A stretch of 56,582 bases of DNA from an uncultured Clostridia bacterium (GCA_944386475.1 CALXBH010000063.1:1-56582); one strand, 5' to 3'; shown: positions 44,216 to 53,553, counted from the stretch's first letter. Notes: generated from the letters alone by a model not told the origin. Numbers and translations are program-made.

Positions 44216-45598
44216 CTATCCATTGTTTTCCCCGGCCCCCTCCGCAGGAAGGGCGGGAAGGAAAACCCGGAAGATAGTGCCTTTTCCCAGGGTGCTTTCC
44301 ACCTGGGCGCGGCCGCCGTGGATGCGGGCGATCCAGTCCACATAGGACAGCCCCAGTCCAAAGCTTCCACCGTCCTCATGGCCCCGGGCGGTATCCCCTT
44401 TATAAAACCGCCGGAACACCTTGGGGAGATTTTCCTCCGAGATGCCGATGCCGTCGTCGGACACCGCAATCTCCGCTTCCTCCCCCACCCGGCGAAGCTC
44501 CAGACGGATGGTGGATTTGCCGTACCGGATGGCGTTGGACACAAGGTTTGTGAGCAAACGGATAATCTGTACCTGATCGGCCTCCATCACCACCGATTGG
44601 TCTAAATCGGTGGTGATGCTGATATTCTTTTTGGCCGCTTGGGGCGCTAGTTCCTCCGCCACACTCTCGCACAGTTCAGCCAGCGGGATCGGTTCTTTTT
44701 CCAGCAGGTTTTGCGCGTCGGCGGAACGGGAAAGCTCCAACAGCTGGGCGATCAAAGAAGCCATGCGCTTCCCCTGCTTTTGGATGGAGACAACCGCCGC
44801 CCGGTATTCCTCTCCCGTTTTCTCCCCCCGCAGGGAATCCTCACACTGGGATAAAATAATCGCCGTGGGGGTGCGAAGCTCGTGGGAGACGTCGGCGGAA
44901 AACTGCCGCTCGTTTTCAAAGGACTGTTCCAGCCGGGAGAGCATGTCGTTTAAAGTCTCGGTCAGCACTTTAAACTCCCCCTTGGACTTGGGTACTTCCA
45001 GCCGCCGGGAAAGATCGTTTCCGCTGCTGATCTGCCGGGTCTCCTCGCAGATCTTTGTAAGCGGCCGAAAAGCCCGGCGGGTGATGAGGTACCCGCCCAA
45101 AATGGCCACCAACGTTAAGGCAGGCAGCCCGATCCACACCGTGCGGCGCACCAGGCGCATCATCTGTACACTGTTGTGCATGGAATAGATCCCCCGGATC
45201 CAGATGCCGCTGGTGTTGGGATGTTTAAGATACAGGTTATACACTGTCCAGGAGGTATCCCCTGTACCGGCTGTCTGCTGTTCCTCCGACACCAGCGGCA
45301 TGGTCTGAGGAAAGCCCTGAGGCAGGGTCCCCGCCAGCGGAGTTCCCTTTTCCCCATACAGTACCAAAGTCACGCCGTTTTTATAAAAGTCAAAGTCCGG
45401 GTCGATCTCGATGCGGTCGTCATAAAAGGAGATATCCTCTGCTGCGTCCTTGACGGTTTGTTCCAGCTCTCTTGCAGAACTGTTTTCCACCTGGAAATCC
45501 ACCGTCAAAAAAACGACTCCCACCGCCAGCAGTACGACGATAATCAAAATAACCGAGTAAAACAAGGTCACCCGGGCTTTCACCGATAGATGCTTCAT
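44216..45598 (-). CDS. HisKA-type sensor histidine kinase
   Basis: 460 residues. Membrane segments at about 11-31 and 157-177 enclose an extracellular sensor domain (about 35-155). HAMP at about 178-230, phospho-His in DVSHELRTPTAIILSQ (about 243), ATPase N-box LVSNAIRYG, G1 DDGIGI, G2 GSFGLGLSYV. Partner of the OmpR-type regulator with which its start overlaps (ATGA). Likely controls the PepSY gene nearby. Confidence 0.93.
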   Translation of the reverse strand: MKHLSVKARVTLFYSVILIIVVLLAVGVVFLTVDFQVENSSARELEQTVKDAAEDISFYDDRIEIDPDFDFYKNGVTLVLYGEKGTPLAGTLPQGFPQTMPLVSEEQQTAGTGDTSWTVYNLYLKHPNTSGIWIRGIYSMHNSVQMMRLVRRTVWIGLPALTLVAILGGYLITRRAFRPLTKICEETRQISSGNDLSRRLEVPKSKGEFKVLTETLNDMLSRLEQSFENERQFSADVSHELRTPTAIILSQCEDSLRGEKTGEEYRAAVVSIQKQGKRMASLIAQLLELSRSADAQNLLEKEPIPLAELCESVAEELAPQAAKKNISITTDLDQSVVMEADQVQIIRLLTNLVSNAIRYGKSTIRLELRRVGEEAEIAVSDDGIGISEENLPKVFRRFYKGDTARGHEDGGSFGLGLSYVDWIARIHGGRAQVESTLGKGTIFRVFLPALPAEGAGENNG

Positions 45599-46272
45599 GC
45601 CTGTTCCCTCATCACATAGCCCATGCCCCGCACGGTATGGATCAGCTTGTTAGGGTATCCGTCGTCGATTTTCTTCCGCAGGCAGCGGATATACACGTCG
45701 ATAACGTTGCTGCCGCCCTCATAATCGTAGTTCCAGATGTGCTGCTCGATCTTTTCCCGGGAGAGAACCAGCCCCTTGTTGCACATGAGGTATTCTAGCA
45801 GCGCGTATTCCTTTTGGGTGAGCTGGATGATCTTACCGCCCCGGCGCACCTCCCGGGTGTTAAGGTCCAAGGAAAGATCTGCAAGCTCCAGACGGTTTTC
45901 GGTCACATCCACCGCCTGCCGCCGGATCATCACCCTGAGCCTTGCCAAAAGCTCCTCGTAGGAAAAGGGCTTTGCCATATAATCGTCCGCGCCGCTGTTT
46001 AAACCCTCCACTTTGTCTTCCACCGCGCCCCGCGCCGTCAGCAAAAGCACCGGGGTGCGGTCTTTTTTCGCCCTTAACGTGCGCAGCACCTGCAGCCCGT
46101 CCAGCTTTGGCAATAAAATATCCAGTATAATGGCGTCATATTCCGTCATCGAAGCGTATTCCAGCGCTTCCCGCCCATCCTCGCAGGCATCCACGCTGTA
46201 GCCTTCCTCTTCCAGCCGCTTGACGGTCAGTGACCGCAGGTTTTGTTCGTCTTCCACCACCAGTATCCGCAT
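45595..46272 (-). CDS. OmpR-family response regulator
   Basis: 225 residues. Receiver with EDE (7-9), phosphoacceptor in AIILDILLPKLDG (about 51), Thr in LLLTARG and Lys in YMAKPFSYEEL. C-terminal winged helix (LTQKEYALLEYLMCNKGLVL ... NVIDVYIRCLRKKID ... IHTVRGMGYVM). The DNA target is probably the 11-bp-spaced direct repeat at 46814-46833. Confidence 0.95.
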   Translation of the reverse strand: MRILVVEDEQNLRSLTVKRLEEEGYSVDACEDGREALEYASMTEYDAIILDILLPKLDGLQVLRTLRAKKDRTPVLLLTARGAVEDKVEGLNSGADDYMAKPFSYEELLARLRVMIRRQAVDVTENRLELADLSLDLNTREVRRGGKIIQLTQKEYALLEYLMCNKGLVLSREKIEQHIWNYDYEGGSNVIDVYIRCLRKKIDDGYPNKLIHTVRGMGYVMREQA

Positions 46273-46314
46273 AAGGAACTATTCTCCTTTCTGTTACACC
46301 GCGCAAATTCTTAT

Positions 46315-46749
46315 TTATGAATCATAAAATGCAAACGCGCTTTCGTAAAGACTTCGCGTTTGTTCTTCATCGTCCCATGACAAACACTCATCCGCATAAC
46401 TCAATGTTAAAAAGGGCTCGGTACCTTGAAGGTCAAAAGGGATATCCCAGCACAGCCGGCGGCAGCGCCTTCCGAATTCTTCTATGCAAAAAGTATTCGC
46501 CTTATAAGCAGCTTTTAGCCCGTCCATTAAGGCTTTTCCAAATCTGTCTGGGTTGAATACCGAACACTCATAATCCCAATAACGCATAAAGCGTCCCCGT
46601 GTATCCAATGCATGGGAGGAACATTCTTCTAGGTCTAAAAGGATATCGTCGTTGCGATTTAAGAAAGTTTGATGTAATAATGCTTCATATCTTTCATTTG
46701 CATGAAATCCGTGAAACCACAAAAGAAATTCCGCGTACACTTCTTCCAT
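46315..46749 (-). CDS. Hypothetical protein, acidic
   Basis: 144 residues with no signal peptide or membrane segment; rich in aromatic and acidic residues (FLLWFHGFHANERYEALLHQ, GRFMRYWDYECSV, EEFGRRCRRLCWDIP). I do not recognise the family. It precedes the regulator gene by 42 bp on the same strand and may share its transcript, but the ribosome site is weak. Higher AT than its neighbours, so possibly acquired. Confidence 0.6.
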   Translation of the reverse strand: MEEVYAEFLLWFHGFHANERYEALLHQTFLNRNDDILLDLEECSSHALDTRGRFMRYWDYECSVFNPDRFGKALMDGLKAAYKANTFCIEEFGRRCRRLCWDIPFDLQGTEPFLTLSYADECLSWDDEEQTRSLYESAFAFYDS

Positions 46750-46813
46750 ATATTCGCCCCCGGACCTCTTTTTTAAAAGTATAAAAATCCTAGATGAAGA
46801 AAAAAGTTTTCTT

Positions 46814-46846
46814 TTTCATGTTCCTTTCATGTTGCCCGGTTATACT
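46814..46846 (+). promoter_or_regulatory. PepSY promoter with tandem OmpR-type sites
   Basis: Direct repeat TTTCATGTT at 46814-46822 and 46825-46833, 11 bp apart (one helical turn), covering the -35 position of a promoter whose -10 is TATACT (46841-46846). This is the usual arrangement for activation by OmpR/PhoB-type regulators, where the site replaces a weak -35. Confidence 0.65.
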
Positions 46847-46877
46847 GAGCTCAGAAACCAAAGAGGAGGTCTTGTCA

Positions 46878-48404
46878 ATGAAAAAAATCAATCTTCCCAA
46901 ATGGCTTACCAACAAAAAAGTATGGATTCCCGTGATTGCCGTTGCCGGTGTGGCGGTTATCTCCTTTAGCACCGTAGGCATCGCCTCGTCTGTGGATTAC
47001 AACGAGGCTCTTGCCGCCTCCAAAACCTGTGTCCCCGCCGCAGCGGAGTTAATCTCCTCCGAACGGGACGACGACAGCTATGAGTTTAAATTTTATGATG
47101 CGGCCGGCGCAGAAAAATATGAGATCGAGGTCAGCCGCAGCACCAAAAAGGTCAAAAGCTTAAAGACCCAGCTGGATAACGACACCGGCGCTGAGACGGT
47201 TACGTTAACCGAGGAGGAAGCTAAGGCCGTGGTGACCGGGGAATACCCCTCCGCCCAGATCACATCGATCTACACGGTGCACGACGACGGCGGATACCTG
47301 TACGCAATCGACTTTGAAGCGGCCGACTGCTACGGGGATATGGAGATCCACGCAGGCACCGGCGCTGTTTTGGAACGGGATGTTAAATTCGGCTCTCCCA
47401 TCGTCATCCCTACTACCGAAGGAACCACTTCCGGGACAGCCGCCGAAAGCGGCTATCTGACGCTGGATCAGGCCAGGGAAATCGCTTTGCAGAAGGTGCC
47501 GGACGGCACGATTACCGACATTGACCTGGACAGAAAAAACAACGTCTATGTCTATGAGATCGAGATTTATCAAGGGACTACCGAGCATGAACTGACCATT
47601 AACGCCCAAACCGGCGAGGAGATCGCCTTCCGGCAGCAGGAAAATTCCTGGGGCGACTACGGCCAGTGGGATACTGGAATCACAGTGGCCGCCAGTGACT
47701 TGATCGGCGCGGACGCCGCAAAAGAAACCGCCTTAAGCCGTGCAGAGGGTGAAAACGCCGCCGTTACGGAGTTTGAGCTGGATATTGACGACGGTGTCGC
47801 TTATTATGAAGGCGAAGTCCGCGACAGCCAGTACGAATATGACTTTAAAATCAACGCCAAAACCGGTGAAGTAGTAGAATGGAAAAAAGAGGCACTGCGC
47901 ACCTTGTCTGGGAACACAGGTGCTGATGGAAATACCGGCAACAATGGAAATACACAGCAAGGAACCGTTTCTTCTAATCCTTCTCAAAATAATCAGAACA
48001 GCCAAAACGGTCAAAACAATCAGACAACCCAGAATAACAACAACCAAACAACAACCTCTTCTGCTCCTGCCAGCCCCTCCACCGGGAATGGGAATGGAAA
48101 CGGCAACTCCGGAACCACTACTACGTCCAATGCCAGCGGATATATCGGGACCGACGCCGCCAAGCAGATTGTCCTTCAGAAAATCCAGGGGCAAAACGCC
48201 CGGATTAAAGAAATTGAACTGGATCGGGACGACGGCCGGGTTCTTTATGAAGGGGAAGCCATTGACGATCAAAACGAGTACGAATTTGAGATCGACGCTT
48301 ACACCGGCGTAATCGTCAAATGGGAAAGCGAACCTCGGGACGACGATCACGATGACCGCTGGGATGATGACTGGGACGATGACCGCTGGGATGAGCGAAC
48401 CTAA
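46878..48404 (+). CDS. PepSY-repeat membrane-anchored protein
   Basis: 508 residues from ATG 46878 (MKKINLPKWLTNKKVWIP), with GAGGAGG upstream; the ATG at 46794 would place the operator inside the gene. Membrane anchor at about 13-35. Four PepSY-like units: YAIDFEAADCYGDMEIHAGT, YVYEIEIYQGTTEHELTINA, YYEGEVRDSQYEYDFKINAK and LYEGEAIDDQNEYEFEIDAY, the last two separated by a Gln/Asn/Ser/Thr linker (about 360-420). The tail is almost all Asp, Trp, Arg and His (DDDWDDDRWDERT). PepSY domains often inhibit proteases or sense envelope conditions; here it may be the output of the two-component pair. Confidence 0.85.
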   Translation: MKKINLPKWLTNKKVWIPVIAVAGVAVISFSTVGIASSVDYNEALAASKTCVPAAAELISSERDDDSYEFKFYDAAGAEKYEIEVSRSTKKVKSLKTQLDNDTGAETVTLTEEEAKAVVTGEYPSAQITSIYTVHDDGGYLYAIDFEAADCYGDMEIHAGTGAVLERDVKFGSPIVIPTTEGTTSGTAAESGYLTLDQAREIALQKVPDGTITDIDLDRKNNVYVYEIEIYQGTTEHELTINAQTGEEIAFRQQENSWGDYGQWDTGITVAASDLIGADAAKETALSRAEGENAAVTEFELDIDDGVAYYEGEVRDSQYEYDFKINAKTGEVVEWKKEALRTLSGNTGADGNTGNNGNTQQGTVSSNPSQNNQNSQNGQNNQTTQNNNNQTTTSSAPASPSTGNGNGNGNSGTTTTSNASGYIGTDAAKQIVLQKIQGQNARIKEIELDRDDGRVLYEGEAIDDQNEYEFEIDAYTGVIVKWESEPRDDDHDDRWDDDWDDDRWDERT

Positions 48405-48442
48405 AGAATGTCTTTTTATGCGCCGCGAGATAGAAGGACTTT

Positions 48443-48482
48443 AAAACACGCCCTGCGCCCTATGGTGCGGGCGTGTTTTTTA
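48443..48482 (+). terminator. Terminator of the PepSY gene
   Basis: 11-bp stem AAAACACGCCC/GGGCGTGTTTT with T7 at the end. Confidence 0.9.
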
Positions 48483-48674
48483 TGCCGCTGAAACCAGTGC
48501 GCTCTAAGGGTATATGACAAACACTTTCTTTGCCCTTATTATACGGCAGAATAAAGGGAAAGACAATATGTCGGAGAAACAGATAAAAGTTTATTATTTG
48601 TCGATTTTTGTGTTTTTTCGTCAAAATTCTATCTATAATCTACATAAAATTTATATTATTTTTATAATCTTCTC

Positions 48675-48703
48675 TTCCAAAATCAGCACAAATATGCTAT
48701 AAT
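48675..48703 (+). promoter_or_regulatory. Promoter of the metalloprotease-lipoprotein operon
   Basis: TTCCAA (48675-48680), 17 bp, TATAAT (48698-48703). The 190 bases before it are AT-rich and hold no gene. Confidence 0.6.
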
Positions 48704-48737
48704 ATTAACAAGAATGAGTAGAAAAGGAGGGGCTCCC

Positions 48738-48749
48738 ATGCAGAAGTAA
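48738..48749 (+). other. Three-codon ORF (MQK) with strong ribosome site
   Basis: AAAAGGAGGGG is followed at 7 nt by ATG CAG AAG TAA, 50 bp before the protease ATG. It could be a minimal leader ORF, or a scar of a lost gene. Confidence 0.35.
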
Positions 48750-48799
48750 AATTTTCTTAACGCCATATGCCAGCATTATCAGAGGAGGGTTAAAAACAA

Positions 48800-49474
48800 A
48801 TGAGATTAAAAAAATTGGGCTGTGTTGCGTTAACTGTTTTCTTGCTAAGTCAAACATGGATAACAGGATCTTGTATAGGCGTGACAGGAGAGACTTGTAC
48901 ACACAATGGAGTTACTTACTGTACCTATAACCATCATATCTTAAGTGGCGGTGTGGGACAATATGGAAGTTTTCGGCGTTATTACTGGATTAAAAATTCC
49001 ACTACAAATGACCAGGATATGAGCAACTTCTTTCGCAGTAATATTACTGAAGCTGTTAACAAATGGGTAAATACTTCACCGGGATATCCAAATGTGACCA
49101 CCTCAATCTCGTTCCGGGAGACTTCAACGCAAAAGGACGCAATGGTGGAGTTTCATGGCTTTAATAACCCTATGAGTGATGGGCGAACAGAACATCGCAA
49201 ATATGATAATATTGTCAGCCCGTCCAGTGAGAACTGGGGATGGGCCATTATCTACCTTAACCCTTACAATAGCTCACTTACCGAACGAGGTCAGACCGGC
49301 CTTGCTGCTCATGAGTTTGGGCACGCCATGGGACTAACTCATCAGTATTCCTCTTCCATGCAGAATAAGTCAATCATGTATCCCTATGCCAGCAGAAAAA
49401 TGGAAGACGGCACAACCGAACGCAATGGTCCAGCATCTGTCGATTGTCAAACTATTAATCACTTATATGGATAA
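48800..49474 (+). CDS. Secreted zinc metalloprotease (metzincin-like)
   Basis: 224 residues. Signal peptide (MRLKKLGCVALTVFLLS, about 1-25). Zinc motif HEFGHAMGLTH (about 174-184), matching HExxHxxGxxH, and a Met-turn SIMYPYA (about 196-202). Matrixin-like proteases have this layout; the N-terminal half (YYWIKNSTTNDQDM ... ITEAVNKWVNTS) fits the first part of the fold. No propeptide cysteine switch is visible. Active-site residues are intact, so it is probably an active exported endopeptidase. It lies 13 bp ahead of the lipoprotein gene. Confidence 0.85.
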   Translation: MRLKKLGCVALTVFLLSQTWITGSCIGVTGETCTHNGVTYCTYNHHILSGGVGQYGSFRRYYWIKNSTTNDQDMSNFFRSNITEAVNKWVNTSPGYPNVTTSISFRETSTQKDAMVEFHGFNNPMSDGRTEHRKYDNIVSPSSENWGWAIIYLNPYNSSLTERGQTGLAAHEFGHAMGLTHQYSSSMQNKSIMYPYASRKMEDGTTERNGPASVDCQTINHLYG

Positions 49475-49487
49475 AGGGGGATTATCT

Positions 49488-50432
49488 ATGAAAAAGAGAA
49501 TGAATAACCACCGATTAGCCTTCCCAGCCCGGGCGCTGACTGCCGCGCTTGTAGCTGCCATGCTGTGCGCGGGATGCGCCCAGACGCCTGCGTCCAACTC
49601 CTCGGATGCGGCGTCCACGGATACCAGAAGCACACAGACCGCCCAGGTATCCCAGCCGGCGGAACAACCTGTGCAAGCATCTTCAGAAACCGCAGATGAA
49701 AACCCAAGCGCCGGCGATACGGCCAGCGTCGAAACCGAAAGCACCGGTAATACAGCCAATGCTGAAACCGGAAGCAGCTCTTCCGAATCGGTTATCCGGG
49801 CGGAGGATGAAGTGGCTTTTGATTCCCAAAAATACGCGGAGCAGATGAAAAACGCTGAGGTGATTGAGGCCTCATCCCAGTACCGGTATCCCGCCTCCAC
49901 ATTAGAAGAAATCGTTCAAAACTCAACCGAATTAGTTGCCTGTGAGGTAGAAGAGGTAGAATTTGTCACCATCTTAAACGGCCAGCCCCAAACCAAAACA
50001 GTGGTAAAAATCCTTGATTCCCTGAAGGGCGGCTTGGAGCCGGGAGACCGGATCACGGTTTATAACGACGGCGGCTATATCACCATGGATGACTATATCA
50101 AAACCCGGGAAATAGAGGCTCGGTTCCCGGACGCCACACAGCAGCAGCGTATGAACACCGTTTATGAAATCAAAAATTCCGACGCCCAAAATGAGCGGTA
50201 TCCTGAGGTGGGGGACCGGTATTTTTACGGGCTGCGAACCGACTCCTCATTAAACGGCGGCTATTTCCCCACCACCGGGCCGTTTACCACCTACCGCATG
50301 GATGACTCCGGCCGGTACACCCGCCGTCCGGACACCAAGGCCTTAGCAGGAGAAACGCCCTCCGGCAACTCGGTGGAAAGCTTTACCCTGGACTGGCTTC
50401 GGGAACAGCTGGCTGAAATGGAAAACGCCTAA
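49488..50432 (+). CDS. Lipoprotein, unknown function
   Basis: 314 residues from ATG 49488 (MKKRMNNHRLAFPARAL), with AAAGGGGG upstream; the longer frame overlaps the protease. Lipobox at about 24-28 (LCAGC). A Thr/Ser/Ala/Glu-rich linker (about 29-105) is followed by a folded domain (about 125-314: YPASTLEEIVQNSTELVACE, VVKILDSLKGGLEPGDRITV, YFYGLRTDSSLNGGYFPTT). The domain looks like a small beta-barrel of the type seen near secreted peptidases, but I cannot name it. A partner or anchor for the protease is possible. Confidence 0.75.
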   Translation: MKKRMNNHRLAFPARALTAALVAAMLCAGCAQTPASNSSDAASTDTRSTQTAQVSQPAEQPVQASSETADENPSAGDTASVETESTGNTANAETGSSSSESVIRAEDEVAFDSQKYAEQMKNAEVIEASSQYRYPASTLEEIVQNSTELVACEVEEVEFVTILNGQPQTKTVVKILDSLKGGLEPGDRITVYNDGGYITMDDYIKTREIEARFPDATQQQRMNTVYEIKNSDAQNERYPEVGDRYFYGLRTDSSLNGGYFPTTGPFTTYRMDDSGRYTRRPDTKALAGETPSGNSVESFTLDWLREQLAEMENA

Positions 50433-50447
50433 GCTTTTTCGTAAATT

Positions 50448-50487
50448 ACAAAACAAAGCGGCGAGGAAACTCGCCGCTTTGTTTTGT
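50448..50487. terminator. Bidirectional terminator
   Basis: 18-bp perfect stem (ACAAAACAAAGCGGCGAG and its complement) with loop GAAA between the lipoprotein gene and the convergent reductase gene. Confidence 0.93.
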
Positions 50488-50488
50488 C

Positions 50489-51220
50489 TTAAAGTAAAAT
50501 TCCGCCGTCTACCCCCAGCACCTGGCCGGTGATAAACCCCGCTTTGTCCGAGGCGAGGAAGGCGGCCGCCGCCGCCACATCCTCCGGCGAGCCGATCCTT
50601 CCTAGAGGAGTTTCGTCCGCTAAGGCTTTCATGGTTTCGGGAGAATGGCCGGCATTCATATGGGTGGCGATCACTCCCGGCGCGATGCAGTTGACGGTAA
50701 TCCCGCTGGGGCCGACCTCCTGGGCCAGGGCCTTGGTAAAGCCGATCACCGCCGCCTTGGAGGCGGAATAGGCCGCTTCCATCGACGCCCCCGTCACCCC
50801 CCAGATGGAGGAAACCGTGATAATCCGCCCGCTTTGGCGGCGGATCATATGGGGGAGCACCGCCTTGCAGCAGGCAAACACTCCCTTAACATTGACGGCA
50901 AACAAGCGGTCCCATTCTTCCCCGCTTATGTCGGTGACAAGCTTTTGCAGCGCCTGTCCCGCGTTGCAGACTAAAACCTGTACGCTTCCCAGCTCCCGGT
51001 TGACTTTATCAAACAAAGCGGCAACCTGTCCCTCGTCGGAGACGTCCGCCTGGAACACGCCTGCCGTGCCCCCTGCATCCCGGATTTCTTCCACTGTAGC
51101 AAGGGCGCCTTTTTGGTCTTGACGGTAGTTGACCGCCACGGCATAGCCGTCCCGGGCCAACGCCTTGGCGATGGCGGCGCCGATCCCTCGGGAAGCGCCG
51201 GTGACAACCGCTGTATTCAT
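50489..51220 (-). CDS. Short-chain reductase (FabG/YmfI-like)
   Basis: 243 residues. NADP site TGASRGIGAAIAKAL (7-21), LVCNAGQA, catalytic Ser-Tyr-Lys in SSIWGVTGASMEAAYSASKA, C-terminal GQVLGVDGGILL. The SSIWGxTGAS form is that of the 5-aminopentanone reductase that acts on EF-P in Firmicutes (YmfI-like); I offer this as likelier than fatty-acid FabG, since no fatty-acid genes are near. Last gene of the ABC/DUF1854 operon, 29 bp after the transporter. Confidence 0.85.
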   Translation of the reverse strand: MNTAVVTGASRGIGAAIAKALARDGYAVAVNYRQDQKGALATVEEIRDAGGTAGVFQADVSDEGQVAALFDKVNRELGSVQVLVCNAGQALQKLVTDISGEEWDRLFAVNVKGVFACCKAVLPHMIRRQSGRIITVSSIWGVTGASMEAAYSASKAAVIGFTKALAQEVGPSGITVNCIAPGVIATHMNAGHSPETMKALADETPLGRIGSPEDVAAAAAFLASDKAGFITGQVLGVDGGILL

Positions 51221-51249
51221 GCTTTTCTCTCCTTTATCCGGGGATAACC

Positions 51250-53502
51250 TTAATGGAACATGCCGCCCGGCGGCGGACCGCCGGGGCCTCTTCCTCCCGG
51301 GCCGGGCGGCGGGGGTACTAGCTGGTTATTCATGGCGAGCTGGGTGGTGACCAGATGATAATAGATGCCCTTTTTCTTCATCAGTTCCTCGTGGGTGCCT
51401 ACCTCCGCCACCCGTTTTTTATCGATGACCAAAATCCGGTCGGCGTTTCGCAGGGTGGATAACCGGTGGGCGATGGCAAAGGTCGTCCGACCCTGGATCA
51501 AGCGGCCTAAAGCCTCCTGGATCTGATATTCCGTTTCGGTGTCCAGGCTGCTGGTGGCTTCGTCCAAAATCAAGATCCTGGGGTCGCCCAGCACCGCCCG
51601 GGCGATGGCAATGCGCTGCCGTTCCCCGCCGGAGAGGGTATTGCCGCTTTCGCCCACATAGGTGTTATACCCGTCGGGCAGCTTGCAGATAAAGTCGTGG
51701 GCGCCGCCGATCTTGGCCGCCTGGATGACCTCCTCCATGGTGGCGTCAGGCTTGGCAAATCTTAGGTTTGCCAAAATCGTCCCGGAAAACAGAAAGGTCT
51801 CCTGCAACACTACCCCAAGCTGGGAATACAGGCTGTCGTGAGCGATTTCTTTCAGATCCACCCCGTCCACGGTGATCCGGCCGTCGTCCGGATCGTAAAG
51901 GCGCATAATCAGGTTGATAAGGGTGGATTTTCCCGCGCCGGAGGAACCCACAATGCCGATCATCTCCCCGGGTTTTACCGACAGGCTGATGTCCTCCAGC
52001 ACCGGGTCATAGGACAGATAGCCGAAAGAAATGTGTTCCAGTTCCACAGCGCCTTTGATGGAAAGCTCGACCGGATGCCTGCTCTGGGGGACTTCGGTCT
52101 CCTCGTCCAGCACGTCGTACACACGCTCTAGGCTGGTGATCGTCCGGGAGAGCATCCGGGGCAAAAACGCCATCCGCTGAAGGGGCGCGTACAGCATCCC
52201 CGCGTAACTGATAAACTGAGTGAGCTGGCCCACCGTCAGGCTGCCGCCCAGCACGTTAAGACCGCCGAAATAGGTGATGATATAAGTTCCCAAGCCGATG
52301 GAAAAGGTGATAAAAGGGAAAAACGTCGCCCAGAACACCTCGTTATACGCCTGGGTATCGGCAAGCTTTAAGTTGAGCTGTTCAAACTTTTTGATTTCAC
52401 TGGCTTCCTTGCCGAAGGATTTGACCACCCGAATGCCCGACAGGGTGTCCTGCAGCTGGCTGTTGGTAATATCCTCATACCGGCCCTGCCGCCGGTAAAG
52501 CCGCCGGGTTTTCTTTCGGAACACAAAGGTGACAACGATAATCACAGGCACCATCGCCAGCGCCATCAGCGCCACCTGCCAGTTCATCACCAGCATGACG
52601 ATGAACACGCAGACCATCGTGACGATCTGGGAGATCAGCCCGGAAAACACCTGCTGCATAAAATTTTTGATGTGGGTGGTGTCGCCGGTGATCCGGCCGA
52701 TAAGCTCGCCCGCCGAGCGCTTGTCGATAAACGACAAGGACAGCTCCTGGATCTTTACATACAGCTTTTCCCGGATATCCATGCTGATTTTAGAACCTAA
52801 AATCACTGTCCAGCGGTTTTTCAAAATATTGGAAATCAAACTAAGCGCTACGATCAGCAGCATGATGACCCCGAAGCCGATAATCTCCGAAAGGCCGCCG
52901 CTTTCAGGCAGCACCACGTTGTCGATAAACTCCCGCTGATACTGGGCCTGATAAAGGGAAAGGCCGGTGGCCGCCAGCATCAGCAGGGCGACTCCAAAAA
53001 ATTTCCAGGCATAAGGGCGCATTAATTCCCCCATCCGGTGGGTAAACCGGCCGCTGCCGCTGCACCGGGGACAAACCGCCGTTCCGGGCAGCACCCGGCC
53101 GCATTTGGGACAGATCCTTTCAGCCTCCCGGCTTTGGACGGTCTTTTCCTCCCCTTGGCGCAGCAGCCGTATTCCCTTGGCCAGATAGGAAAACCGGGGC
53201 AAAAACGCCATGGAAAACCGGGCGAAGATCCGGTCCTCCCCACTGGTGCGAAGCATCAAAATCCCGCACCCCTCCTGCTTTAAGCATTCGGCCTTCTCGC
53301 AGTCCTCGATGGCAACAGCCTTTTCCACCTGGTGGTTTTTGATTAAAACAACCTGCTGCCCGGTCACCACGACCCATCCGTCGCAGCACCACATGCCCTC
53401 GGTATCCAGATCAAAGGGGACGCAGTATATGGGCTTTTGTTTTCCCACATGAGCATCCAGGCTTTGCCTCTCCGGCTCGGGCAATGTAAAACAAAGATTC
53501 AA
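51250..53502 (-). CDS. ABC exporter half with N-terminal zinc ribbon (B)
   Basis: 750 residues from TTG 53502, chosen because AAAGGAGGG precedes it; ATG 53541 has no ribosome site. The cytosolic N-terminal extension (about 1-150: IYCVPFDLDTEGMWCCDGWV) ends in a zinc ribbon CPKCGRVLPGTAVCPRC. Six membrane helices (about 165-450). ATPase: Walker A VGSSGAGKSTLINLI, LSGGERQRIAIARAVLG, Walker B RILILDEATSSLD, H-loop IAHRLSTL. Gly/Pro-rich tail (PPPPGPGGRGPGG). Pairs with the exporter at 54164-56449. Type IV exporter; the cargo is unknown. Confidence 0.88.
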   Translation of the reverse strand: MNLCFTLPEPERQSLDAHVGKQKPIYCVPFDLDTEGMWCCDGWVVVTGQQVVLIKNHQVEKAVAIEDCEKAECLKQEGCGILMLRTSGEDRIFARFSMAFLPRFSYLAKGIRLLRQGEEKTVQSREAERICPKCGRVLPGTAVCPRCSGSGRFTHRMGELMRPYAWKFFGVALLMLAATGLSLYQAQYQREFIDNVVLPESGGLSEIIGFGVIMLLIVALSLISNILKNRWTVILGSKISMDIREKLYVKIQELSLSFIDKRSAGELIGRITGDTTHIKNFMQQVFSGLISQIVTMVCVFIVMLVMNWQVALMALAMVPVIIVVTFVFRKKTRRLYRRQGRYEDITNSQLQDTLSGIRVVKSFGKEASEIKKFEQLNLKLADTQAYNEVFWATFFPFITFSIGLGTYIITYFGGLNVLGGSLTVGQLTQFISYAGMLYAPLQRMAFLPRMLSRTITSLERVYDVLDEETEVPQSRHPVELSIKGAVELEHISFGYLSYDPVLEDISLSVKPGEMIGIVGSSGAGKSTLINLIMRLYDPDDGRITVDGVDLKEIAHDSLYSQLGVVLQETFLFSGTILANLRFAKPDATMEEVIQAAKIGGAHDFICKLPDGYNTYVGESGNTLSGGERQRIAIARAVLGDPRILILDEATSSLDTETEYQIQEALGRLIQGRTTFAIAHRLSTLRNADRILVIDKKRVAEVGTHEELMKKKGIYYHLVTTQLAMNNQLVPPPPGPGGRGPGGPPPGGMFH

Positions 53503-53553
53503 AAGGCTTCCCTCCTTTGGGGAAATGCAATGATTCCCCATTGCATCACTGGA

